DNA of 64,000 nt. It comes from Perkinsus marinus ATCC 50983. Lineage: Eukaryota; Perkinsozoa; Perkinsida; Perkinsidae. Under the pieces are notes generated by a model. That model ran no database searches. It saw only the letters and a program-made list of their open reading frames with translations, and was not told where the DNA came from. The DNA lies in contig NW_003216689.1 in NCBI RefSeq assembly GCF_000006405.1, positions 73,414 through 137,413 on the forward strand, in the 5' to 3' direction. Of the stretch, positions 33,726-45,422 are shown piece by piece. How positions within the stretch are numbered: the first letter of the stretch is position 1; each line of letters opens with the position of its first letter. The position numbers and the translations under genes are program-made.

Positions 33726-35420
33726 CTATTTACGAGCAAATAATTGACTTTTCAACTCGCTAGCTTTTGCTATGATCTCTTTCTCTGTCCTCGTATTCAT
33801 GTACTCCTCTATTTTGGACCATCTATCGCGCACACCGCCAGGGTATCTATACTTCAGTAAGCAATAATTGCTATGAGAGTATCATTACTTGGTGAGGGCT
33901 TTGGTCAACTTAGCCAACTCCTCTTCGCTCCATTCAGTGGTCTGTTCTTCCTCCTTATCGCCATTCATTTTTGTCTCCACCTACGGGAACACATCCCTGT
34001 GGACGCTCAAATCCATATGTACCAAATGAATAAGAACTTCCTTGTCCGAGATCGTCGAGTATTTGATCACCTAGATGGCACCAATCTGATACCAAGTACC
34101 ATCTGCGACAACGACCGTACCTCCTCGCGGCTCATCCGACTCAACACTATACCATACGCCTTGGGATTGACCCGCTTCAGCTTTTCTGTGAGCCTATCTC
34201 GTGATGTTAAATAGGCTGCACGCTCCTGACAACGAGGTCAGTATGCAAGCACAGAGCCCTACCAGCTCACAGCAGCCTTCTGTTGCCGTCTCTTCATTTC
34301 AGCCTTGGCCTTCTCCTCGGCATGCTGTTCGACCTATTCATACAGGCTATGTAAACAACTCCACTGCTTCAAAGGCTACAGCTTCTCGTCGTTGCCGTTG
34401 TTCCCTCATCTTCCTCTCCCTCCCTGCCTGACGTAACCTCAATCTCTCTTCCCTCCGATGACGTGCCTAAGGCTCGATACACTTGAGAAGGGTGTCATCA
34501 TCACCTGTTCCTCCTCCGCCTTGGCTTGCTCCTCTGCGGCCACCCTAGCCTTCTCCTCCATCAGTCTGACGATACAATCGCCATCACCCTCGCCCCCGAT
34601 AAGCCATACCTTCGTTCTCGACGTTCATGCCTGGTGGACCAAAGCCACCAGAGCTTCCGTAATGGCCAGAATGGTAGCTAAGAACGGAGGATGTCGAATA
34701 TGAGCACTATTGGTACCCACTGTCTGCAGTATGCTTGGCTTGTCTATCATATGACCATCAATGACAACCGACGACAACAGCTGCCTTTTCACTTCGTCCT
34801 CGGATGCACCCGTGTGGTCTTGTTGTCTCTCAGTCGCCAATTTGGCGCGAAACTGCGTTGAAGTGTTGGCAATACGGCAATGACGGTTGTATCTTCAACA
34901 ACAACGTGTTGATGATGTATGTGTCAACTCCGAGGCCTACAAAGTCCACGCATTTATATACTGTATTATAGTGATAAAAACCAAAAGACCGAGGATGAGG
35001 TGGAGTAGAGGTAACTGCGAAGGAGTGTAGGGCGAGAGTCTCGTACGGAAGCTACTTTTGGCTGGTACCGGGCTCGATAGAACCGGTACCGGTTATACCT
35101 GGAATACAGGATAGATGCCACAGAGGAATGGACTACTCCTCTACAGTTGCTCATTTGGATGGGCAAGGAAGTAGTCATATGCCTCCCTCAGTTGTGGTGA
35201 TGATAAAACCTCATACGCTCTAGCAAGCTGTTGGAATTGCTGAAAATGGAGTCAATTAGGCAACGACAGCCGAAGAGGCCACTACTTCGTTCGCCAGGGA
35301 CGCGTCGACGTCTCTGTTCTTGTCTGGATGTAGTTTAACCGCAAGCCGTCGATAAGCTTTGCGTATTTCAACATCGGGGGCGTCTTGAGCTACATCGAGT
35401 ATCTTATCTAAGATTCATCT
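33726..35420 (-). CDS. ER membrane J-protein with SANT domain (DNAJC1/DNAJC25-like)
   Basis: J domain: [29 protein letters not shown] (HPD tripeptide intact), [30 protein letters not shown]. This is followed by [14 protein letters not shown] and a hydrophobic helix [17 protein letters not shown], as in DNAJC25. Then come a basic/charged region, [19 protein letters not shown], and C-terminal SANT/Myb halves [15 protein letters not shown] and [20 protein letters not shown] with [17 protein letters not shown], stop at 33726. Architecture J-TM-cytosolic SANT resembles DNAJC1/ERdj1 proteins that recruit BiP and touch ribosomes. The start exon is uncertain: the J-domain exon has no ATG in phase, so a small upstream exon near 35430-35470 is likely. 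Confidence 0.78.
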
Positions 35421-35627
35421 TCATCATTCAAGTTCATTATTGCGTGTCCTACAACAATCATCATCACCACAATACAGTTCCTCAGCAAGTGACCCTGCTA
35501 CTGCAAAGTAGCATAGCAGGAGGATGTGAGCGAAGAGTGGTATCATAAAACCTCTATGTTGCACAAAACTTTACAGCACAAAGCAAGTGAATGGCAAGAT
35601 AATCCTATATGAAATCAATGGTCTTGA

Positions 35628-38600
35628 TCAATGGTTGAATGACTGGGAGGTGCCCGACAGTGGTGGTGTTGACGGCGGCTCCGGCTCGTCGGGGTTGACA
35701 CTAATACATCTAAGTATTGAAAATGGACAGTCGCACTCCATATCGAGTAGGAAGGAAGCTTCTATTCCAGCGTCAAGTGTACACGGGGTCACTACTATCA
35801 CACCATCGAAGTTTGGTGGGCAGGTACCTAGAAGGAACCAGGCTATTTCGAAACCCACTACCGATCCAGGTCACCTGGACCAGGTGTGACAGTATTAGAC
35901 ATCGAGGATGATCCGGGGAGACAGAGGACGGTGATCACTGACTTACTTTTGCCGACTCTATTGGAAACATACATATTAGGCCAGTGCGGGCACATAGCTA
36001 ACACTTCATCGGTGAACAGAGGCATCGATGATGGACAGCTTCGAAGCACAGACGATCGGAGGAAATGCACTGCTGGTTTGTAAACACTATTAGTCACCTA
36101 ATGATAAGTACAACAATGCATATATATGCAGACTTCCTTCCCCACCTGTTCAGTATCATCTTCATCATCAAAAACACTCCCACCACCGCCAACACAGACA
36201 GTAGCTCGGAATTCCCAGTCGGGTATAGCACGAGCGGCATCGGCGTCCAACCTGAATAAGGAACTGTATCAAGTCATTGGCATGATGATGAGCTTACATA
36301 CAAACCCACATGGGGTTCCTCTTGAATGTGCTCTTGTCACCACTTCCCCCTGCATTAAATCCAGACTTCCATCTGACGACCAAAAATCAAAGGACGATGA
36401 GAAAGGATGAGGAATTTACCCGGCATCAGAAACGACGGAGCGGTGCGCCTTCCGGAGGGGAATCGAATCTACTTGAACCTTGGATGTCGAACAGAAACGT
36501 ATTGAAAAATCAATCGGAGAAAACCGGCGGTCAAAAACACCGACCACCGCTGTAAGATGGAGTACGTCTTGGGAGGGATCGTAAAAGAACTGAGGAAGAT
36601 AATATGAGACCATCATACAGAGGACGAAGGAGGTACTTGATCATAAGGTAGCTGAACTTTGATGGTCGTATGCGGCGCGTTGGTGTAGACACCTTGAACC
36701 ATCGGCCGATCTGGACGGTAAATACGACGATGGGATGACCTTACACAGTAATGATGATGTTGGAGTACGGTATCCAATTACCGGGTGCGATAAACATGTA
36801 TTGTGACGTTGTTGAATATAAAATCTTGATTCTCATGAGTCGGAAACTCTGAATTGTGCTGAGTCAGCACCAACCATACCAGTATCTAATAACATATGAC
36901 TTAAAAAGGAAGCTTCGGCCGATCATGCGTCAACGATGGTCAGCTGTTGGGGATTGATACTCATCCACATACTCGACGCACATGAAGCAGGAGATGTACA
37001 AACGACAACTCACTCTCAACAACTTCACTGCATCTATCAAGCTAGATACTCACAGACGGGCATCTCTCCCAAAACGTAGTGTGAAAAAGATTCTAGCCCT
37101 GAAGATTAATAACTCCTATCCTCATCACACATGCACATAATGTGTCACTATTAATGACGGACCATTCAGTGGAGGAAAAGAGGACACTTACATCGCTAGG
37201 GCGCCTTGGACGAGGTATATCGATCGAGTACCTACTTCTCCAGTTTCATAAGCGTGCTTGAGACCAATTCTCGATTACTGTGGATTGTTGCCCAGGAAAA
37301 ATCTATCGTTCTCCACCCATTTGCTGACATCCCTCAAGTAGAACCATTCACCGTGCACAGAATAGGAATGTCGGAACAATGCCGGGTTCCAATTCAAACA
37401 TACGGAGTCGAAATACCTGACAACCCAGGTTCAAACCTTGTCCTCGGCATCTGCAAACCATCCATTCTCGTCATGAAGCCTAAGAGACGCATCTCGCCTT
37501 CATAAGTATACGCACAACATACTGGTGAACCACCCAAACGGAATATGGTTTATGCCATAGCCTATTCGATGTGGAGATAGTGAGAGGCAGCGTCTCAGCA
37601 GAGAGGGACTCAGATACTAGTAAATCGAAACCAAGAAATCACTCGTAGAGGAGTCTCCACATCCATTCTGACGGCCTTGAGTAGCAAATCTGTTAATGCA
37701 ACTTACCGCACTAAACTTTCAAAGTCGATCCAAAACAATCCTCTGTCATAGTCACCACTCGTTAGCTGATCGTAATGCAGCATTTGTCTCAGACTCTCAT
37801 CAGACCAAGATTCTAGGAAGGTCAATTGGGGCTGCATGCTTCTAACAGCTTAGGTACTTCATCCTCGGGGGAGAATCTCCCCCTCCATCTCAAGGACGAC
37901 CATGGATTCTTCAACATGAGCAACCGCTTGCCCTTGAACTCTCCAACCTATTCAGCTGGATGATCCTGAAGGTACAAAGAGCTCCGCCTTACCTCCAGTA
38001 TGGCATAAGTATGGCGACTGGCTAAACCTGTCCTGCTGGACTCTGCCTCTGATAGCTCACCACATGCTACAGTTAGAAGGCAATCACCTGAGTGGAAGCG
38101 GTTAGTGTTGCTATTGGCACAACAGCTGCTCCTCAGAAGGCAGGTGAGGGAGCGAAATCCCCACCATGCTTCGTTCCAGAATGTAGGATCTCCCACACTC
38201 GCTCAGGGTCACAGAGAGACTTCGGTGGGGTAGACGAACCTGATCATAGTCCATAGTAGGAGACTGCACATGACCAAGCGAATGGAATTGCAATTCGTAG
38301 CGCTTTGTTGCTTCCGAACATGAGTCGTTGCTGGGCATTCTGCTCAGTCTGCGAACAATTCCAAAAATAGTTTCCAATAACGCCGACAGACTTACGTGCC
38401 AACACCTCCGGTTCAGACGCAACACTCGGTGGTGTTGTAGACCTTAGGTCTGCAAAGAAGATTTCCTCAGGCAGCCAGCCTGTTAAGACGTAGAGGTCAC
38501 AGGAACCGATGGATCCAGGGAACCCATATCCTCTGAAATGATGCAATTCATGCGATTTGCTGCTCTTGCCACTGCCTCTTACCCATGAACCTTCATAAAG

Positions 38601-40220
38601 GCCTTCTCGAGGATTGGTGCCCACCAGTCACCATTCTTACAATAAGATGTCAACAACATACCGCTAGAAGAGAGGGGGAACTGAAACCACGACCAAGATA
38701 GTCATCCGGGTAGTCATCTCGGCTCATGGTTTCGACCGATGGACGACCAGCAATATTAACGCTGGCCGACATGACCAATAGTGCCACAGTGGACTCACCC
38801 AGTCGGAGACCTCTACCAGCCTCCATACTCCATTCACGAACAACTTAACTTTGTAAGCGCCCGTTGGTGACTTCACGGCTTGCCCCTACCAAAGGATTGA
38901 ATTCACTCTTAGCAGAGCGAAGCTCTCGATGACCTGCCGATTTTGTGGATATATCTTATCCGAGAACAGTCGAGGTTGGTCAGATTGGCGGCCATTAGCA
39001 GGATACCGTTGTTCCCAATGCATGCCTGGGGATGATAACTACTTCCCAATGCATCCTGTGCTCCAACCTACATATCGCTAAAGCCGATATGAAGCTACAG
39101 TCGCCAACGAGATTCTGCACTAGCTGCCCAGCCGAGGTGTCCGTGACGAGGAATCTGGTCTCCTTATTACTCGCAGGAATACTCTGATCGGATTCGATCT
39201 GCCACAATCTCCACGAGGAATGCTTCCTTACAGCACTCGACAGTGGACCCCACTTGGTGCAAAGAGGCTCTTGTTGTGGCGACAGGTTCAGCACGTCATC
39301 ATTATTTCTGGTGAATTGAGGCATAGTCCCGGATAATCTAATGAGCTAACTTCACGCCAGAGGCGCACTTCCACCCTACATTCGTCCTCCACTATCATCG
39401 AGTATAACAGCATCTTCATCGTCAGACCATTCAGGGAACTCCATTCCGCCAATCTCCCCTCCTCTGATCACGATTCTACTCTCCTTAGCGGTCAACACTC
39501 GTTCAGGCGATAAGGTCGAAGGCTCCGAAATGACAGACAGCTGCTGCTGCTGTTGTTTCAGCTGTGCCTTCAAGGGGTTCTTCAGCTTGCTAGAACCCGC
39601 CGCTCTCAACGGTAATACGGGCGATTTGCTCAGCTCTCGATATCTGTAAATGAATCGAAGAGTGGATTTGACAGGTGCTAGTATCGAACCCGGCACCTCG
39701 CTATCATCTCATCTACTCGAGCCCTGCTATTACTAACCGCTCGCCGCGTCGGACTTTCCCTCCCCTCTCCTTCACAGGACTCAACCAAAACAGCTTCTAT
39801 CTGCTCCAATCGATGGCGGCACGACTTCAATGTATTCAAAGCCTCCATAAACCTACACAGGTTCGATCCCCAGCAGCTCCATGTTCCTACCTCACCTATG
39901 ACTATTCACTAAACTATCAATCTTAGCCATACCCGAGGAGTAGCAACCGTCAGTCTCGACTATCTTCTGCGTTTCCTCGAAGACACGAATCTTGTCAGCC
40001 TGAAGCCATAGTATAACAGCATACCCAAATGACTCCTTGCACGCACGGCTTCCTCTGCCAAGCCAAGCGTCTCAGCCAAATGCCTATTGAACAGCGATCG
40101 CCGCTTAGGGTCCGTATTGGCATCCCTCCCAGCCACAAGCCATTGAGCTGATGCTAGGTATCTGAGGGAACTTAGCACTACAGACGGCAACTGTGAATAG
40201 TTGCAATAGGAGGAGACCAT
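35628..40220 (-). CDS. MIT-domain calpain, calpain-7/PalB-like
   Basis: Start ATG at 40220. The N-terminus holds MIT-like helices (VAGRDANTDPKRRSLFNRHL, GLAEEAVRARSHLG, RARVDEMIARYRELSKSP), which bind ESCRT-III tails. Then a GlnX-rich linker (KQQQQQLSVIS) and the calpain core: PLCTKWGPLSSAVRKHSSW, AGQLVQNLVGDCSFISALAI (catalytic Cys), NPREGLYEG, GSIGSCDLYVLTGWLPEEIF, KRLLMLKNPWSSLRWRGRF (catalytic Asn), YFDSVCLNWNPALF and two beta-sandwich domains with KSTFKRNPMW and FDGVIVVTPCTLDAGIEASF. Ends GTSQSFNH at 35628. This is a different calpain class from the one at 24.2-28.7 kb. Likely role: ESCRT-linked signalling or pH response. Three introns (37417, 39644, 39853) are T-arm introns. I did not locate the His exon unambiguously. 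Confidence 0.82.
37417..37458 (-). repeat. 42-nt intron, antisense T-arm core
   Basis: Intron of the calpain-7-like gene joining ENGW to YFDSV. On + it reads CCCAGGTTCAAACCTTGTC with outer GACAA/TTGTC pairing, so the T-arm is antisense to the gene. Confidence 0.7.
39644..39696 (-). repeat. 53-nt intron starting within a T-arm hairpin
   Basis: Joins RARVDEMIA-R to YRELSKSP in the calpain-7-like gene. It begins GTGCCGGGTTCGATACTAGC; GGTGC (from the exon edge) pairs with GCACC. Sense orientation; ends TTTACAG. Confidence 0.75.
39853..39895 (-). repeat. 43-nt intron, antisense T-arm core
   Basis: Joins LVNSHR to FMEALNTL in the calpain-7-like gene. Contains GGGGATCGAACCTGTG, the complement of AGGTTCGATCCCC. 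Ends TGTGTAG. Confidence 0.72.
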
Positions 40221-40884
40221 TGAATTCGGACAAAGTAGACTCGAGTGTGGTATAATATAGCAACGCTACGCCCTCGAACTAGCGAGACTCAGCGAGTCAT
40301 TCTTCCAGAGTGTGAGAGTTGAGTAAGCTACGATATTATATACACTCATTAAGAGAGCAGCATCCTCACCAGATACCGTTAGACTCTACTAGCGGACAAC
40401 CAAAGAGCTACAAGGTGGCAGTAACACCCGCTGGAGAAGCACAAGAGGGGCGAAGACATACAACCAACGCCATCACCAGAAACCACCCTCCCCTATATAG
40501 GCCCAGACCCTCGACAACTTACGCTTCCTTGCCTTGATCATACCGACCATCTGCCATGTACGCTCTGGCATCTCGCCGTAACTCGGCGGCCTTATCAACT
40601 GTTTTCAGATCAAACCTGAACAATTGCAGTTGCTGGGAGATCTGCAGGGCCGCAACCCCAAGCTCTTAGATTATCACTGAAGATGATATCATTCACAAGA
40701 GTAATAGTGCGGAGTCTCTCCCAGCTGAGCCAATCCCTGAGTCCTCCTCTCCTCACCTCGTGTCATCTGGGGTATCAGAATTCTTTGACAACGGCATTAC
40801 TAAACAAACTAAGAGTAGTTCCTCCCATTGTGGTAATTGAGATGGGTATTAACGCCACTAAGAACGCAACACTGAGTGATGCTA

Positions 40885-43800
40885 CTAGGAAACGTCCATA
40901 ATCTGAGATCCACGCAGTAATACTAATGCGGCAAGCATCTCCGGCATATCATCCAGGTCGACGAGCCAAGTCACGGCCTCATCGGGGAGACGACGCGAAG
41001 AGGAGACAATCTCATATTGACCATGCTCAACCTTCTGATTCACTTCGATGGATAGAGGCTGAAGATGATACACAAATCTCCCATCCAAGAGGGCGCGGGT
41101 TCGAATCCTCTCCAGGACATCTTCTCACCTGCTGCGTTGGTTCTTCCTTCAACCTAAGATGCCATCGATGACCATCCGGTAGGGGATTCACCCGCCAACC
41201 AGTGAGACTCTCAACGCTCGAGGCGAATCCACGAAGGTGCCTGAACGACCAGCTGAAAACAACAGAAGCGGAGGCAATAGTAGTACTCTTGCATCTCAAT
41301 CTTGAACTCTCGCAATTCCCTAACGGCCCCGTCCCTCTCCACCACAGCTTCCGTCAAGCGATGCGATGCTTCATCAGAAGGCTGATCTGAATGCTAAGGA
41401 TCCTCTCGAGACCCTCCGTCGAGAGGCATCGCCTACCCCGTGCATTCAGCTTTCGTATTTCTTCATGGAGTCGGTCAATCTCACTGAGCCGCTCTATGGT
41501 GGCCTTATACCTGATTCAATAATGACGCTCGTGGGGATCGAACCCGAGTGCTTCACCTCTTTGCCATCGGCTGACTGACCTCATCCCCTTCCCTCTCAGG
41601 AGAACTCTCATCACTCCGTCGCTTGCGTACCATCTGAGCACATAAGACGATGGTAACCCAAGCATTCACTAACAGGGTCATAGGAAACCCTCCATCCAAG
41701 TCTCAGAAGAGCCGCCCCCACCTTAGTCGCCGCTTGCTCTACCCTCATCCCTTCCAATTGCCTCTCCTTCTCCTTCAATACCTCCGTTAGCCGACTCAGC
41801 TCTCCAGCATTAGCAGCTATTATCTGACGGCGACAACACAATGTAGCATCCACCATCTCCACCACTTACCGCATCCTTCTCCCTCAACGCGGCGACGGTG
41901 GGGTCCTCTCTGGCACTCGCCTCAGAGTCACTGGTCAACTCCACAACATCAGACGACGGCGACGAGGAAGGAGGAGGAGGAGGAGCCTAATACAGATGAA
42001 TCGTCACGCGCCAGGAAATTATCACCTTCACGATGGCGTCTGTCTTCCCCTGCTGTTCCTTCAACTGTGCACCAGCTTCCATGGCTTTAATCTGTGCTAT
42101 TGAACATTCTTGCTCGCCAGCAAGCCTGCATAATATTCAACGAGAAATAAAACCTTCCGAGTGAGTAAAGATTCGCCACCTACCTCGCTGTTTCTGCCTC
42201 TAGTCGAGCGTTATCCGATTTAGCTTGCCGGATGAAACTCTTCACCATACTCCATTCAGATGACAGTAACTCTCGGCTGCCCGTCACGCGCCCAGAAATT
42301 CTCGGGGACGTTGGTACGACGCCGAGTGCCGTCACTGAAGTTGAAAGTGCCAAGATTTGCGCTATGTTATGACAAGGACGAGAGCTTACATTCCTCGTGT
42401 ATCATCTCAGTCTCCATTATGAACCCTGCCAACTCCTCACGTAGACGCTGTATGGTCGAGTAAGATGATATCTGACCAAACCGGAGTGCTTCAATGAATA
42501 CAGTGATGTAAAATTCCCATACGGCCCCGAGCACTCGATCAAAGCTCGGGCAGAGGCCAATGACAACTCCATGGAGATATCAGATACACCCGAAGTTGCC
42601 CAGCAGGACCCATCTCTCGATGCAAGGCATCCTTATGATCCGTCCCGATCCCAACCTACGTTGAGGGCCAGCTTAGAGTTAGCCGTAGACAGTTGATCCT
42701 TAGCGACGGTGAGCATGTCCCTTGTGGCCTCCAAGTCTTTCTGATGATCATACACAATTGGGACTGAGTGTTCACGAAGGTGAACCCACCTGAACCTTTT
42801 CCGTCTTCTTAGCCTTCTCCTCAGCAGCTCTGCAGTCACCGAACGCCAATCTTAACTCAGCTTCAAGCTCGGATATTCGATTCAATAACGACTGGACCTA
42901 CGTCAGCATTGGCGTTTTTCGCGCGCCACGAAATTTCCAACTTGCCTGCTGCTGGGCACTCTTCTGTAGCTCCAGCTCCTTCTCTAACTGAGCCACTCTG
43001 AGCTGGCAAGATTCCAGCTGAAACCTCGCAAGGGATGATCCACCAGCAGGCATCCCAACTGAAAGACCCTAAAACGGTATCATTCTAGAGCAGCCTAGTA
43101 TGTCTATGAAGCCTACATCGCCTAATAAGGCTTCCTGTCGCTGCTTCTGTAAGCTCTCGCATCGAAGCTCCAGATGCACCTGAATAGCTCATGACCCTAA
43201 AAGTATGTCTATGGCCTCCAGTGTGCGTCAGCCCACCCGAGTCCGTTGGTGCTCAGCCTTCTCCCTCTCAAGCGCCGACCTGACCTCACACTCCTCGTTG
43301 CGTACTCGTTCTACTCTGAAGAGTATCCATAGGTCAACAACGAAAGATACAGATGACGTCAAGTTAAGATCAATCATACTCAGCTTCAAGTTGTTGCCTT
43401 TCCACTTGCCAATCCTTCTTCTCCTCCTCTAAACCTGTAGCCCTAGCTTCGGCTCGAGCACACGTCACTGTGAGGGACTCCAACTCTCGCTTTAGTAGAG
43501 CCTCTCGAGAAGATACCGAAGCTGAACAGAGCGCCGTGGTTGCGTATTCAATTGAATTCACCCTTTAGACGTGAACGAGATGACCACTATGACAGTTCGT
43601 TTGTACTCTGTTGGCAGTACTTATTGCCCTCGTATGATCATCATGGTGTCCTCAGGATGAGCGAATGATGCCAATTCTCTTCATTCCCGCCAGAATTGCA
43701 AAGGTGAGATTACTATACGCACACTATCACCACTACTGTCATCAATCCTATTATGGTCACCTAGTTCGATCGTCTTATTCTCCAGCTTGGTCATCCACTC

Positions 43801-43917
43801 TTGGCAACACTGCTCATCACGAGACATTCCAAGAACAAAAACAATATCCCTGCAACCTGCTAGTGTACACATACCGCTTCCCAACTGAACGAAACCCTCG
43901 TCGTAAAAAGGCATCAT
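40885..43917 (-). CDS. long coiled-coil protein with GWRV-type C-terminal domain
   Basis: Start ATG at 43917 (MMPFYDEGFVQLGSGMCTLA). Most exons are heptad-rich: LKRELESLTVTCARAEARAT, EEEKKDWQVERQQLEAEYD, VQSLLNRISELEAELRLAFG, QAKSDNARLEAETAR, EQECSIAQIKAMEAGAQLKE, KEKERQLEGMRVEQAATKVG and YKATIERLSEIDRLHEEIRK. Two similar segments near the end, LLRLGWRVSYDPVSECLGYH and LTGWRVNPLPDGHRWHLRL, resemble the small alpha/beta C-terminal domains of kinetochore coiled-coil proteins such as Mad1, but this is speculative. Ends LRGSQIMDVS at 40885. More than ten introns; two are T-arm introns (41059, 41511), three carry the AATTTCGTGG element, and one of these is a GC-AG intron. Confidence 0.6.
41059..41128 (-). 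repeat. 70-nt intron, antisense tRNA 3' half
   Basis: Joins LKEEPTQQ to PLSIEVNQ in the coiled-coil gene. The + strand reads AAGAGGGCGCGGGTTCGAATCC then TCTCCAGGAC, like a tRNA variable loop, T-arm and acceptor end. If translated, the gene strand gives the artefact GEDSNPRPLG. Confidence 0.78.
41511..41579 (-). repeat. 69-nt intron, sense tRNA-like (Ser/Leu style)
   Basis: Lies before the exon YKATIERLSEIDRLHEE. After donor GTCAGTCA it reads GCCGATGGCAAAG (A-box/D-loop-like), AGGTGAAGCACTCGG, then GGTTCGATCCCCACGAG (B-box; CTCG pairs with CGAG). Ends TTGAATCAG. Confidence 0.78.
41987..42025 (-). repeat. 39-nt intron carrying an AATTTCCTGGCGCGTGA element
   Basis: Intron of the coiled-coil gene after KTDAIVK. 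It starts GTGATAATTTCCTGGCGCG and ends CTGTATTAG, so the element fills nearly half the intron. Confidence 0.7.
42284..42300 (-). repeat. AATTTCTGGGCGCGTGA element near a 3' splice site
   Basis: Sense copy ending 11 nt or fewer before the acceptor GGGCAG of a coiled-coil-gene intron (next exon RELLSSEWSMVKS). Confidence 0.65.
42898..42945 (-). repeat. 48-nt GC-AG intron carrying the exact 17-mer
   Basis: Between KSAQQQ and VQSLLNRI of the coiled-coil gene. The donor is GCAAGT, the consensus for GC-AG introns, and phase is kept only with this donor. It holds AATTTCGTGGCGCGCGA at 42919-42935 and ends CTGACGTAG. Confidence 0.72.
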
Positions 43918-44691
43918 AGAGAGTGTCGTTCACTCACTGAAGTGAGCCGCCCCAATGACGGACCGTAGTAAAATCGGCCCGATCATAAACAGAGAAATGA
44001 ACGGAGTTGATACAACCCCCTCGAATAATGAGTTGAAAAAATATGCTACTATTAGAAAGTAACCAAGCCTGAATCATTCAGAGACTATGGGCTTCATGGA
44101 GATAGCACAGATCTCAGAGATCAACAATCTCCTTTACGTAGGACTGCAATGAAACCTGCAAAGTACAAAGACTCACTTCGTTTCACTTTGGGGCTAACCT
44201 TGGGGCCATAACGTAGAGCTAATAATGGAGTACTCTTCCAAGACCTCATGGCTCTTGCTCAACGCAAATTCAATGTTATTCAATGTACACAAACCTCATA
44301 CCATTCCCCTCCCAATTCCCATGAGCATTACAAATCCAATTGTCTAATCCTCCCACATCCTGCAATAATTGTAGGTCATTCTAGTTGCCGCCATCCTCCC
44401 AATGTCTACTCCCCTCCTGCCCTTCGCAACACCAAAGCGCCAGAGTGAGTGAAAACCCATAAAGTCATCTCGACGACACTGTTGGGTTGATAAACAGAGA
44501 CCTCTCTCGGCAGCGGTGTTACTGTCAGACACCCCCCCCCCCCATGTTCACTCTGATCACCGTACTATAGCTCTGCACAGGGCAGGTGTATCAGCAATTA
44601 GGAGATTGATGAAAGCAACCCGCCACATCTCAGACTCTACAAATCAACAGGAATAGGAATGAAACGAAATAACTAGCACTCTTAATAGTGT
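43918..44691. other. intergenic region with a 12-base C run
   Basis: Between the FKBP stop and the coiled-coil start. Holds a homopolymer of 12 C at about 44532-44543 and short open frames without motifs. No gene assigned. Confidence 0.45.
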
Positions 44692-45290
44692 CTAAAGTTC
44701 CTCTTCTGATGGATCCACGCCCTTTATTCCCAATAACTCGACGTTGAATACCAAGGTAGCACCACCAGGGATGATACCACCAGCACCATGCTTACCGTAC
44801 CTACAACGTGACCATGGTCATTAACTCGTGTATTGGTACATCGTGCTTACCCCTTGCCACTGGGAATAGTAATACGCCAGAGCTCTCCAGGGCACATTCC
44901 GACTAGGCCCTCATCCCACCCTTTGATAACACGGCCTGGTACGACGATGTACGCCTACACACAGTAAGGATTCTTACCGGCTCCAAGGGGTATCTCGAAA
45001 GGGCGATTCCTGTCTCTACTAGAGTCGAACTTCTTGCCATCCTGCAGGGTCCAACCAGTGTAGTGGACCGAGATCGAATCACCCTTCTTAGTGGGTCGAG
45101 CACACTGCTTCTCAATCAACTTATCAACAACTGAAATCACCCATTAGGCAACACTCAACCATTCCGCATTAGGATACCTACCCAAATCAGCATTTTCCGG
45201 TAGGTTAACAGCCGGCTCGGGAGCTACATCCTCAGCGCCGACGAGGAAAATGGATAGGGCGCATGCCGCTAGAGCGAAAATAGGACGCAT
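44692..45290 (-). CDS. secreted/ER FKBP-type peptidyl-prolyl isomerase
   Basis: Start ATG at 45290: [20 protein letters not shown] is a signal peptide with likely cleavage after VGA. The FKBP domain follows: [88 protein letters not shown]. Drug/substrate pocket residues are kept (Y in HYTG, FD, W in KGWDEG, Y in GKGYG, F in LVFNVEL). It ends GVDPSEEEL, an acidic C-terminus whose last four residues EEEL may act as a weak KDEL-like signal. Four exons with short introns. Folding of secretory proteins at X-Pro bonds is the expected role. Confidence 0.92.
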
Positions 45291-45422
45291 TGTTTTTAAC
45301 AAAGGCTACAGAGGGAAGCTCACGTTTATAGGAGACGACCATTAACACGAGAACAGGTTCGCTAGAAACACGATAACGAGGCGACACCAGTCGCGTCTAC
45401 TGTAAAATAATGATGAAAACAA

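Noticed and set aside
44532-44543. 12-base C homopolymer
   Set aside because: A simple low-complexity run in an intergenic gap; recorded in the spacer entry only.
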